In this document: positions 27,750-35,722 of the stretch, piece after piece | Numbering within the stretch: the stretch's first letter is position 1 | Layout: each line of letters starts with the position of its first letter | Source of the DNA: an uncultured Clostridia bacterium | GTDB taxonomy: Bacteria; Bacillota; Clostridia; Christensenellales; Aristaeellaceae | Direction: 5' to 3' | NCBI GenBank assembly: GCA_946414315.1 | Contig: CAMKNZ010000004.1 | Location: forward strand, 1-64,000 | DNA length: 64,000 nt | The notes under the pieces: generated by a model | Told to the model about the DNA's origin: nothing | What the model saw: the letters and a program-made list of their open reading frames with translations, nothing else | The model's database searches: none | Program-made: the position numbers and the translations under genes

Positions 27750-29930
27750 TTACTCGTTAGTGACCAGCTCGTTATAGATACCGCCTTTTGCGTACAGCTC
27801 ATCGTGCGTACCGCGTTCCACGATATGCCCTTTTTCAAGCACGATGATCTCGTCGCAGTCGCGGATCGTGGACAGCCGGTGGGCGACCACGATACAGGTG
27901 ATGCCGCGGTCCTTGACAGCTTTCACCAGTTCATATTCGGTTTTGGCGTCCAGCGCGCTGGTCGCCTCATCCAGAATGACAATGGATGGATCCTGCGCCA
28001 GCACCCGGGCGATCTCCAGGCGCTGCCGCTGTCCGCCGGACAGGTCCCGGCCGTTTTCGATCAGCCTGCCCTGGTATCCCCCGGGCCGCTGAAGGATGTC
28101 ATCATGAATCTGCGCGTCGCGGGCCGCAAGGATCACTTCGAAATCCTCGATGCTTTCGTCCCACATACGGATGTTGTTGGCAATGGTATCCTCAAAGAGC
28201 ACGATTTCCTGATCGACCATGGCTACAGAACCGGTAAACACGCTCCGCGGGATCGTGTTCGCAGGCCTTCCGTCAAAGAGAATCTCTCCGGCCCAGGGCT
28301 GATAGAGCCCCGTGATCAGTTTGCTGACGGTGGATTTTCCGCAGCCGCTGGCGCCGACAATGGCAACCCGGCTGCCGGGTTTCAGGTGCATGGAGAAATC
28401 GGTGACCGTCGGCTCGCCGAGGCGGGAATAACCGAAGGTCACATGCTTCAGTTCCACCTCGCCCTTCAGTTTGGCAAAGTTCGTTTCCCCGCTGTCCGCG
28501 CCGTTCATGAGCGCCGGATCGTCCGGGTAGTTCATCACGTCCTCCACCCGTTCCATCTCCGTACGCATCTCCTGGATGGTCTGTCCTGCATCCACCAGCG
28601 TCATCGCCGGACCCATGAAGGCCGTCAGCAGGCCCTGGAAGGTGACGATCATACCCATGGTAAACTGTTTGTTCATCGCCAGGATAACACCCAGGAACAG
28701 GACCACATAGCCGCTGGCTGCACTGATGAATTCGGGGATCAGTCCGATCCGGGCGCTCAGGGTGTCAAACTTCACCTGCTGCGTGTTCACAGACGCCTGA
28801 TAGCCGCTCCACCGGCGGAAGAATCCGGCTTCCGCGCCGGCAGCGCGGATCGTTTCCGTCTGGCTGATACCGGCCATCGTCGCGGAGGCCAGCTTGCCCA
28901 TATCCCGCATCTGGACCCGGGTCAGGTTGACCCGCTTTTCCGCCAGGTAGCGTGCAACAAACAGGTTGATCGCCAGAGAAGCGACTCCGACCAGCGTCAG
29001 CAGGACGCTGTAACGGAGCATCACAACCAGGTAGAAGATCATCATGATCGTGTTCAGCGCCAGAGGCGCCACGGTCTGCACCAGCGTGCTCGCAATGGAG
29101 GCGTTCGTGCCCTGGCGCTGCATGATATCGCCGGTCATGCGCTGGGAGAAAAAGTCCATGGGCAGCCGCAGGATCTTCCACATGTAGCCGGCGTTGCCCT
29201 CAATGGCCATCTTGCCGTTGATCTTGAGGTTGTAGACGATCTGGGCCCATTGCACGATCAGCTGGAACACCGCCAGGCCGACCATCACCATCAGGAAGGG
29301 ATAGAGCCAGGAGGGCGCCTTGCCTGTCAGCAGGCGGTCAAAGAAGATCCGGGAAAGAACCGGATTGATGACGCCGAACAGATAGGTAATGATGGAGGTC
29401 AGCACCACAAAGACCACCGCCGGCGCCGCGCCCGTCAGGCGTTTGCGGGCAAATTCCAGCGTACTCCGGCGTTTTCCGGAGGGAACGAATCCCTCGCCGG
29501 GCTCAAAGGTCAGGACCAGTCCCGTGAAGGACTCGTCAAACCGCTCCATGGGAATCTGGACAATGCCACGGGCCGGATCGTTCAGGACCGCTTTGCCGTT
29601 CTTAAACCCGTCCAGGACCACAAAATGGTTGAATTCCCAGTGGATGATGCAGGGGAAAGTGCCGTTTTCCTTCAGTCCCTCCGGTTCCATGCGGTATCCG
29701 TGCACATTCAGCCCGTAATGCTGGCCCGCGAGAAACACGTTCTTCATATTGGATCCGTCCCGGCTGACGCCGCAGTCCAGCCGCACCTGTTCCAGCGGGA
29801 TCCATTTCTGATAATACGCCAGGATCATGGCGAGACAGGCCGCACCGCATTCCAGCGCTTCCATCTGCATGATCACCGGCACTTTCGCCACACCCGCCTT
29901 CACGGGAGCTTTCAGCGTTGTTTTACTCAT
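27750..29930 (-). CDS. NHLM-type peptidase-containing ABC exporter (C39 peptidase)
   Basis: The 726-residue protein combines an N-terminal C39 peptidase (about 15-140), a transmembrane domain (about 165-430) and an ATPase (about 485-726; GASGCGKSTVSK, LSGGQRQRLEIARV, IVILDEATSALD). The peptidase triad looks complete: Q22 as oxyanion residue, C28 in ECGAACL, H102 in NHFVVL and D118 in NDPARG. C39 domains cut leader peptides after a double-glycine-type motif while the ABC part exports the core. The obvious nearby substrate is the 62-residue peptide at 33210-33398. AAGGAG lies 8 nt before the ATG; the HlyD-like gene is 18 nt upstream. Confidence 0.93.
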   Translation of the reverse strand: MSKTTLKAPVKAGVAKVPVIMQMEALECGAACLAMILAYYQKWIPLEQVRLDCGVSRDGSNMKNVFLAGQHYGLNVHGYRMEPEGLKENGTFPCIIHWEFNHFVVLDGFKNGKAVLNDPARGIVQIPMERFDESFTGLVLTFEPGEGFVPSGKRRSTLEFARKRLTGAAPAVVFVVLTSIITYLFGVINPVLSRIFFDRLLTGKAPSWLYPFLMVMVGLAVFQLIVQWAQIVYNLKINGKMAIEGNAGYMWKILRLPMDFFSQRMTGDIMQRQGTNASIASTLVQTVAPLALNTIMMIFYLVVMLRYSVLLTLVGVASLAINLFVARYLAEKRVNLTRVQMRDMGKLASATMAGISQTETIRAAGAEAGFFRRWSGYQASVNTQQVKFDTLSARIGLIPEFISAASGYVVLFLGVILAMNKQFTMGMIVTFQGLLTAFMGPAMTLVDAGQTIQEMRTEMERVEDVMNYPDDPALMNGADSGETNFAKLKGEVELKHVTFGYSRLGEPTVTDFSMHLKPGSRVAIVGASGCGKSTVSKLITGLYQPWAGEILFDGRPANTIPRSVFTGSVAMVDQEIVLFEDTIANNIRMWDESIEDFEVILAARDAQIHDDILQRPGGYQGRLIENGRDLSGGQRQRLEIARVLAQDPSIVILDEATSALDAKTEYELVKAVKDRGITCIVVAHRLSTIRDCDEIIVLEKGHIVERGTHDELYAKGGIYNELVTNE

Positions 29931-29948
29931 TCATTATGCTCCTTGCGG

Positions 29949-30428
29949 TCAGTTCCAGAAGTAACTGATCGGCGTGGTGGATTCCAGGACCAGTTCCGCG
30001 TCAAACTCGCCGTCCGTCAGCGGATAGTTGATCTTGTCCATTTGAATCATGACCTGGACCTTGTCCTCTTCGGAAAAAACGGAAAGCCATTCGACGTGAC
30101 CTGTTCCGTTCCCGAACCGCACCTGCATCCCGGTCTTGACCGTGTCCATCTGATCGATCGGAATTTCGGTGTATATCAGCGTCGCGTCCTTTTCCTCCCC
30201 GGTGCCGCTCTGTTCCGCTGTCAGGTGATAATTCTCCACCGTCACCCTGATCGGCATCGTGTTCTCCATGGTGGTCCGGGAGGCATACACAATAAAGCCT
30301 GCCAGCAGCAGCACAACCGCAGCCAGGAGCATCCACAGCCGCGGGCTGGTCACCCGCATATAGTCGTGCAGCTGCTCCGGAGAAGAGATCCGCTCTATGC
30401 TTTTTTTGCGGAAAAGTCCGTTATCCAT
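29949..30428 (-). CDS. Short HlyD-like secretion protein of NHLM type
   Basis: The 159-residue protein begins with the NHLM secretion-protein signature (LFRKKSIERISSPEQLHDYM), a proline-containing RVTSPRLWM stretch and one membrane helix (about 31-50). A short extracytoplasmic beta-rich part follows. Typical HlyD-family adaptors are two to three times longer, with coiled-coil and lipoyl domains, all missing here. The frame is intact and ends with a normal stop, so it appears to be a minimal version rather than a recent truncation. In a Gram-positive cell it may only scaffold the exporter. GGAGG is 10 nt before the ATG. Confidence 0.8.
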   Translation of the reverse strand: MDNGLFRKKSIERISSPEQLHDYMRVTSPRLWMLLAAVVLLLAGFIVYASRTTMENTMPIRVTVENYHLTAEQSGTGEEKDATLIYTEIPIDQMDTVKTGMQVRFGNGTGHVEWLSVFSEEDKVQVMIQMDKINYPLTDGEFDAELVLESTTPISYFWN

Positions 30429-30466
30429 ATCTGTCTGTCCTCCTGCCGGTATGCCGGCTCCTGTGT

Positions 30467-32938
30467 TTACTGCAGTTTTTTCCGGATCGCCAGGATGTTC
30501 TCCCCGTTCTCGTAGCGGTACTGCACGTCGTCCATGGATTTCTTGACCATAAAGATGCCCAGGCCACCGATCTGGCGCTCCTCCGCGGGAAGCGTCACAT
30601 CCGGATCCGCCTTCGCCAGCGGGTCAAAGGGCGTCCCGCTGTCGTGGAACTCAATCCCGGTAGAGCCGTCCTCCACCGTCATCCGGATCTCAGCGCTGCC
30701 GGTCTCCTGCCCGTAGGCATAACTGGCAATGTTGACAAAGATCTCCTCCGCCGCGATCAGGATCTGGTTCACCGTCCTGACGGAAGCGCCTGCTTCTTCC
30801 AGGTTCTGCCCGATAAATCCGAGCACCTGTTCCAGATTCTGCACTTTCGCTTCCAGCTTCAGCGTTTTCACATTGCTCACCGCCTTTTCCGATCCGATAT
30901 AGGTAAAGTTCAGCATCGTGATGTCATCAAACTGGTCTTCCTTGCCGACAAAGGCGGCAAGATCCTCCAGCACGGAGGAAAGCCCTCCTTTGAGCGTGGC
31001 TTTCGCGGCCCGGTTCAGCGCGTTGATCATCCGCCCGGTACCGTACTGCTCCGTTTCGCTGTTGATCGCTTCCGGTACGCCGTCTGTGTAAACAAAGATC
31101 CGGTCGCCGGGATTCAGCTGCAGTTCATATTCCTTATACTTCATCCCGTCCATTGCGGCCAGGGCGAGCCCGTGCCTGTCCTTGATCAGTTCATATTCGC
31201 CGCCGGCGCGCATGACAGCCGGATACTCATGCCCGGCGTTGGCGCATATCACCTGCCCGGTCTCCAGGTCGACAACGCCCAGCCAGGCGGTGACGAACAT
31301 CTCCGCGTCATTCCCTTCGCAAAGCACGCTGTTCGCCTGGGCCAGCACCTCCGCCGGGCTCCGGCCGGATTCCGCCAGGGTCCGGATCGACGTCTTGGCC
31401 CGCATCATGAACAGCGCGGCCGGAATTCCCTTGCCGGAAACGTCCGCGATAACCAGCGCGATCCTGTTCTTATCCAGGAAGAAGAAATCGTAGAAGTCGC
31501 CGCCGACCTCCCGCGCGGGATGCATGGTGGCGTAAATCTCAAAATCGCTGCGGGGGAAGGCGAAATTCTTCGGCAGCGCGGAGTCCTGGATCGTCCGGGC
31601 GAGCTCCAGTTCCTGCTCGATTCGTTTTTCCGCCGCGGTGATGTATCCCTTCAGCGTGTCCACGGTCTGGTTGATATCGTCCGACAGGGAAGCGAATTCC
31701 GATGAGCTCCGGACGTCGACGACCTCATTCAGATCCCCGCCGGTGATCTTTGTCAGCGACGCGTTCACCATGCTCAGGTTGTTCACCACGATCAGCTGGA
31801 CCAGCTGGGAAATCAGGGTATAGACCACCGCAAACAGCATGATGTCCGCCAGCGCAGTCTCGTAGATCTGCGCGTTGCGGCTGGCGTAGATTTCCGCAGT
31901 CGGAAGCTGCACCAGCACCGACACGTCCCCTTCCAGTTTCTCCTTGCGGCAGAAGGATTCCGTTCCGAAGATCGTCGCGGTGAAGAATTCGTTTTCCGGC
32001 GCTTCCCGGAGCTGCTGTTTGTTTGTTTCGGTCATGACGGCGCTCACGTGGGTTCCGGTAATAACGATCGTATTGTTCCTGATCAGGTCATAGGCGCCGT
32101 CCTGCCCTACATGGAACACCTGGCGCGCTTCCTTCATGCCTGCCTGGTCTTTGGTATAGGTTTCCCTGATATCGGAAATCGTGTTGGTCAGGGTGTTCCG
32201 GGCATTCTGGACAGCGGCACTCGTCTGAAGCGCATAGCTGAAAACCAGGTTGGCGATGAGCAGAAAGGCCGTGACGATAAAAAGCCAGAACTGGAAACGG
32301 CGCGAAACAGGTTTCTCCTCCCTGCTGACGCGGCGGAACGGATTCTTCCACTCCCCGGTCAGAACCTGCAGCACGGCGGAACCGCCGGCCATGCCGAGCC
32401 CGGTAAACAGGATCATCGGAACGGCACAGATGCTTACGACATAGATCGCCATCGTCATGTCTTCCCGGTGGGTGATCAGGACCACATACATGTGGAACAC
32501 TTCCATGACCGCGCCGAGAATAAAGCCGAAGACCGCAGACGGTTTTTTATGCTTGAACAGCCATACCCGCAGGGAAGCAGCCAGGAAACCGGCCAGGCAG
32601 GTGGATACGCTGCAGGCGATGCGGGTATAGCTTCCGACATTCCAGTATGTGCCGGCAATATAGCGTTCAATTCCGCCGATCAGGCCGGCGATAATTCCTG
32701 AGGCGGGATCAAAGAACAGTCCGGACATCAGGGGGCCGAGGTCGCGGACGTTCAGCAGCATCTGGCTGTAATCCACCGCGAAATGCGTGGACAGTACGGA
32801 ACAGCCGCCGTAGATCAGGCCGATCAGCAGCTTGTGCCAGGCACGCATCTGCTTTCCGGACACCCAAAGCCAGATCAGGGCTGTCAGCAGCACGTACAGC
32901 AGCGTGATCCCGGACATCTTCAGTATCATCGTCAGCAT
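30467..32938 (-). CDS. Membrane sensor with SpoIIE-type PP2C phosphatase and GHKL anti-sigma domains
   Basis: The 823-residue protein has a LytS-like 5TM receptor domain (1-190; NVRDLGPLMSGLFFDPASG), a helix at about 214-236, an extracytoplasmic segment (237-365), another helix (366-388), a HAMP-like linker, a PP2C/SpoIIE phosphatase (about 466-680; GGDFYDFF, IADVSGKGI, YTDGVPEA, QFDDITML) and a C-terminal GHKL ATPase (about 695-823; EEIFVNIASYAYG, HDSGTPFDP, GGLGIFMVKK). Such phosphatases activate STAS anti-anti-sigma proteins, whereas GHKL kinases inactivate them; this chain carries both. It is the first gene of the exporter operon, with its own sigma-A-like promoter at 33025-33053. A STAS candidate partner lies at 51892-52191. 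Confidence 0.9.
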   Translation of the reverse strand: MLTMILKMSGITLLYVLLTALIWLWVSGKQMRAWHKLLIGLIYGGCSVLSTHFAVDYSQMLLNVRDLGPLMSGLFFDPASGIIAGLIGGIERYIAGTYWNVGSYTRIACSVSTCLAGFLAASLRVWLFKHKKPSAVFGFILGAVMEVFHMYVVLITHREDMTMAIYVVSICAVPMILFTGLGMAGGSAVLQVLTGEWKNPFRRVSREEKPVSRRFQFWLFIVTAFLLIANLVFSYALQTSAAVQNARNTLTNTISDIRETYTKDQAGMKEARQVFHVGQDGAYDLIRNNTIVITGTHVSAVMTETNKQQLREAPENEFFTATIFGTESFCRKEKLEGDVSVLVQLPTAEIYASRNAQIYETALADIMLFAVVYTLISQLVQLIVVNNLSMVNASLTKITGGDLNEVVDVRSSSEFASLSDDINQTVDTLKGYITAAEKRIEQELELARTIQDSALPKNFAFPRSDFEIYATMHPAREVGGDFYDFFFLDKNRIALVIADVSGKGIPAALFMMRAKTSIRTLAESGRSPAEVLAQANSVLCEGNDAEMFVTAWLGVVDLETGQVICANAGHEYPAVMRAGGEYELIKDRHGLALAAMDGMKYKEYELQLNPGDRIFVYTDGVPEAINSETEQYGTGRMINALNRAAKATLKGGLSSVLEDLAAFVGKEDQFDDITMLNFTYIGSEKAVSNVKTLKLEAKVQNLEQVLGFIGQNLEEAGASVRTVNQILIAAEEIFVNIASYAYGQETGSAEIRMTVEDGSTGIEFHDSGTPFDPLAKADPDVTLPAEERQIGGLGIFMVKKSMDDVQYRYENGENILAIRKKLQ

Positions 32939-33024
32939 CGGTGTTCCTCGTTTTCCTCTGTCTTTCGGGCTGTCGGAAATCCGCCCGGCTTCATCGTTCT
33001 CTTTTTTTCTTGCTTTGAAATATT

Positions 33025-33053
33025 ATTTTATCAGAAAATGCCGCCGCTTTCAA
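33025..33053 (-). promoter_or_regulatory. Sigma-A-like promoter of the phosphatase-exporter operon
   Basis: On the minus strand TTGAAA (33048-33053) and TAAAAT (33025-33030) are separated by 17 bp, about 86 nt upstream of ATG 32938. It lacks the shared CTGGACA element found on the divergent side, so the exporter operon and the peptide/sigma operon have different promoter types within one 271-bp divergent region. Confidence 0.65.
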
Positions 33054-33095
33054 CGTTTCCGCGGAAGCGGGAAGTTTTCAAAAAATCGTGCCCGG

Positions 33096-33128
33096 TACTG
33101 GACATTTACCGGGTAAAACCTGTAAAAT
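33096..33128 (+). promoter_or_regulatory. Shared CTGGACA promoter element (copy C), leader peptide/sigma operon
   Basis: The element reads TACTGGACATTTACCGGGTA, then AAACCTG and TAAAAT. TGGACA (33099-33104) and TAAAAT (33123-33128) are 18 bp apart and fit a -35/-10 pair; TG just before the -10 adds an extended -10. The stretch CTGGACATTTACCGG is almost identical to the elements at 40741-40758, 49281-49298 and 52264-52281. The second heptamer (CCGGGTA) is the least conserved of the four. It lies about 80 nt upstream of ATG 33210. Confidence 0.6.
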
Positions 33129-33209
33129 ATTTTTTGTCAGATTGACTGCCACCTTGCCGGGTGCATCCGTATAAACTGATGAAAGAATTCTGAAAGGAGG
33201 GTGACATCC

Positions 33210-33398
33210 ATGGAGGGTAAACTGAAAGCCCTGTTCGATTACCAGAAGTTTGAGGGGAATTCCACGCTTCAGTCGGTGATCGATTCCGTCCACTCCCGTT
33301 ATGCCGTGAAGGAGCTGAGCCTGGACGAAATGGAGTGGGTCGCCGCTGCGGGGATTCCCGAAACCAAACCTGAAGATAAAGACCATAAAGGCAACTGA
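33210..33398 (+). CDS. 62-aa peptide with double-glycine-like leader, candidate exporter substrate
   Basis: The 62-residue peptide has a hydrophilic, helical N-terminus (MEGKLKALFDYQKFEGN), then KELSLDEMEWVAAAG at 34-48, which matches the L-S-x-x-E-[LM]-x-x-V-x-x-x-G pattern cut by C39 peptidases, with AG in place of GG. Cleavage after G48 would release a 14-residue charged tail, IPETKPEDKDHKGN. The tail has no Cys and one Thr, so lanthionine-type modification is unlikely and a signal-peptide role is possible. AAAGGAGG lies about 9 nt before ATG 33210. The sigma-factor gene starts 5 nt after its stop. Alternatively it could be a small regulatory protein that is never exported. Confidence 0.75.
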   Translation: MEGKLKALFDYQKFEGNSTLQSVIDSVHSRYAVKELSLDEMEWVAAAGIPETKPEDKDHKGN

Positions 33399-33403
33399 CG
33401 AAA

Positions 33404-33886
33404 ATGCAGACCGCAGATCTTGACCGGATCTATACGGAATACAGCGGCAAGGTAATGGGATATATCCGCGCCCGGATACGCAGCAGCGCCGAAGCGGAAG
33501 ACCTCCACTCGGAGGTTTTTGAAAAAATCCTGAAGAAGATCGAAGAATTCGATCCGTCCAAGGCGTCCCTGAACACCTGGATCTTTACGATCACCCGGAA
33601 CACGGTGATCGACCACTTCCGCAGGTCCAAGCCCAGTGAGGAACTGGACGAGAACCTTTCGGACAACGTTGAGCTGGATGAAGACCTGCTCAACTCTGAA
33701 ACGCTCAGCGAACTGGCCGCGGCGCTCCGAAAGCTGCCGCAGCAGATGATGGACATCATCGTGCTGCGCTATTACGACGGCAAACCGCTGACAGAGATCG
33801 CAGAGATGATGAACCTGAGCTATGGTGCCGTAAAGCTCCGGCATCAGAACGCTGTCCTGATGCTCCGCCAGGCGCTGACCGACTGA
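33404..33886 (+). CDS. ECF-like sigma-70 family RNA polymerase sigma factor
   Basis: The 160-residue protein has a sigma-2 region (about 8-75; EAEDLHSEVFEKILKKI, LNTWIFTITRNTVIDHFRR) and a sigma-4 region (about 100-155; LRKLPQQMMDIIVLRYYDGK, LTEIAEMMNLSYGAVKLRH), with no sigma-1 or sigma-3, as in ECF sigma factors. It directs polymerase to a special promoter set. No conventional membrane anti-sigma gene follows; a terminator comes next. It sits 5 nt after the leader-like peptide gene with a weak ribosome site, so translation is probably coupled. GHKL and STAS proteins elsewhere in the window are candidate regulators. Confidence 0.92.
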   Translation: MQTADLDRIYTEYSGKVMGYIRARIRSSAEAEDLHSEVFEKILKKIEEFDPSKASLNTWIFTITRNTVIDHFRRSKPSEELDENLSDNVELDEDLLNSETLSELAAALRKLPQQMMDIIVLRYYDGKPLTEIAEMMNLSYGAVKLRHQNAVLMLRQALTD

Positions 33887-33892
33887 ACAGAA

Positions 33893-33931
33893 AAAAGCGC
33901 CTGCAGTTTCAATGAAACTGCAGGCGCTTTT
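33893..33931. terminator. Bidirectional rho-independent terminator
   Basis: A perfect 18-bp stem (AAAAGCGCCTGCAGTTTC and its complement) with a 3-base loop lies between the convergent sigma-factor and MATE-GHKL genes. A-rich and T-rich flanks on each side suit termination on both strands. Confidence 0.9.
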
Positions 33932-33932
33932 C

Positions 33933-35690
33933 TTATTCCTCTGCGGCCTCTTCCCTGCCGATCCGGATGTAGACATTGTTCAGGTTCAGCGCATAAGTAT
34001 AGCGTGCGTCCTGGGCGAAGGCCAGGACCAGGCGGATCCCCAGCGCGTCTTCTCCGTCCTTCGGAATATAACTGACCGGGTCGAAAGCACCGCAGTCATC
34101 CCGGAAGCGCAGCACCGTGTCTGCTTCCTTCTGCAAAAGCCGGACGGACAGGTCGTGATGTTTCTGATCCATGGCAAACCCGTGCTGAATGGTATTGGCC
34201 GCCATCTCCTCAATGCACAGCGCAATATGGTTGCTGACCTTCGCGTCCTGGCCGTGATCGCGGCAGAACTGCTCCGCTTTCTGCGCCGCGGCCGTCACGT
34301 CTTCCATGGATCGGATATCCATCTCCAGCAGGCAGTCCGGCATGACGCCGAAATCCTTTTTCAGCAGCAGGGCCGCACCGTCCTGCCAGGGAAGCTTCCG
34401 CGCCAGGATCATCACCAGCGCCGCGATGAACAGCAGGGTCAGGGTCTCTCCGGCAAGGAAATAGAGCCAGACGCCCGTCGTTCCCATGAACCGGCTGAAA
34501 ACAAAGCCTGCCAGCACGGGAAAGAACGTTCCTTCCAGCAGGGAGATCAGCACCGTCAGAAAAACCCGTTTTGTTCCCTGATATGCGTTTTTCAGCGCAT
34601 TGTTGATGCTGCAGGGAATCATGCCCGCGGCAAACAGGCGCAGGCCGAGGGCAGCCATGCGCTGGGTCTCTCCCGGTTCAGCGATGAAAAGGGAAACCAG
34701 CAGCGGCGCAGCCGCCACCAGGAAAGCTCCCATGGCGAGCCCGAGGATCACTCCGTACCGGCTCAGGCACCGGATCAGCGTCCGGAGGGCAGTACGGTCC
34801 TCCTCATGGAAAAAGATGCCGGACAGCGTCAGGGAAACGCCGCCGACGCCCGTGGTAATGCAGTTGGCAGCATTCCCCAGCGAGGTAATCACGGCAAAGG
34901 CCGCAAGCGCACTGCTGCCGCCCGTGGATTTAAGCACCCGGTTCAGCAGGAAGACCATGATCACGGAAGAAGCCATGTTGAACCCGGCGGGAACCCCGCC
35001 GCGGAACAGCTCCGCGATCTTCTTCAGGCTGACCCCGCGGAAAGAGAAGCGGAACACGCAGCGCTTCGACAGGAAATAGGTGCCGACGACCGCAATCGCG
35101 GCGTAGTAGCTGAGGGACGAGGCCAGACCCATACCGAACATTCCCCAGTGGAGTACCAGGCCGTTGAGCAGGTCCAGCGCGATATCCGTTACCGTCATGG
35201 TCAGCACGGCGACGATAAGCAGGTTCCCCTGCCCCGCCATCTGCAGGAAAGGAATCAGCACGAGCGCACCCATGCTTCCCGGTGCCCCGATGGAGAACCC
35301 GATCAGGTAGCCTTTGGTCATGTCATACAGCCCGCCGCTGGTTCCCGCACCCATCGCCCGGGCCAGGAACGGCGCAAACAGCACCACGGCCGCGGCGAAC
35401 AGCACCGAAACCGCCGTGCCGAACGCCACGGCGGACGAATAGCCCGCATTGGTCTCTTCCTTCGAACCGGAGCCCAGGGACTTTCCGCAGGCCACCTGGA
35501 CACCGGCTGCGAGCAGCGAACCAATGGCCCCGATAGACAGCAGCAGCGGATTGGCCAGCGTATAGGAAGCCATACCCTGTTCCTGGTAAAAGCGGCCGAT
35601 CATGATGTTGTCGACCAGCAGACACAGAGAAACTGCCAGCGCAGAAAAGATCTGCGCTGACAGCATCTGTTTCACGAGTTTCCGGATCAT
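33933..35690 (-). CDS. MATE-family transporter fused to a GHKL (RsbW-like) ATPase domain
   Basis: The 585-residue protein has a complete 12-helix MATE antiporter part (about 1-432; SLCLLVDNIMIGRF, GVPAGFNMASSVIM) and a cytoplasmic C-terminal GHKL domain (about 448-578). The ATPase motifs are intact: N-box LCIEEMAANTIQHGF with N499, G1 box RFRDDCGAFDPVS and G2-like GEDALGIRLV. MATE proteins expel cations, drugs or metabolites using Na+ or H+ gradients, while GHKL domains of this kind phosphorylate STAS proteins or hold sigma factors. I know of no standard role for the combination; it could couple transport to partner-switching control. GGAGG lies 7 nt before the ATG. Confidence 0.88.
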   Translation of the reverse strand: MIRKLVKQMLSAQIFSALAVSLCLLVDNIMIGRFYQEQGMASYTLANPLLLSIGAIGSLLAAGVQVACGKSLGSGSKEETNAGYSSAVAFGTAVSVLFAAAVVLFAPFLARAMGAGTSGGLYDMTKGYLIGFSIGAPGSMGALVLIPFLQMAGQGNLLIVAVLTMTVTDIALDLLNGLVLHWGMFGMGLASSLSYYAAIAVVGTYFLSKRCVFRFSFRGVSLKKIAELFRGGVPAGFNMASSVIMVFLLNRVLKSTGGSSALAAFAVITSLGNAANCITTGVGGVSLTLSGIFFHEEDRTALRTLIRCLSRYGVILGLAMGAFLVAAAPLLVSLFIAEPGETQRMAALGLRLFAAGMIPCSINNALKNAYQGTKRVFLTVLISLLEGTFFPVLAGFVFSRFMGTTGVWLYFLAGETLTLLFIAALVMILARKLPWQDGAALLLKKDFGVMPDCLLEMDIRSMEDVTAAAQKAEQFCRDHGQDAKVSNHIALCIEEMAANTIQHGFAMDQKHHDLSVRLLQKEADTVLRFRDDCGAFDPVSYIPKDGEDALGIRLVLAFAQDARYTYALNLNNVYIRIGREEAAEE

Positions 35691-35722
35691 GAACGATCCT
35701 CCGTCAGTCTGAATTCAGGAAA

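Noticed and set aside
33143-33176. TTGACT and TATAAA upstream of the 62-aa peptide gene as a promoter
   Set aside because: The spacing is 22 bp, too long for sigma-A; the TGGACA/TAAAAT pair at 33099-33128 fits better and matches the shared element.
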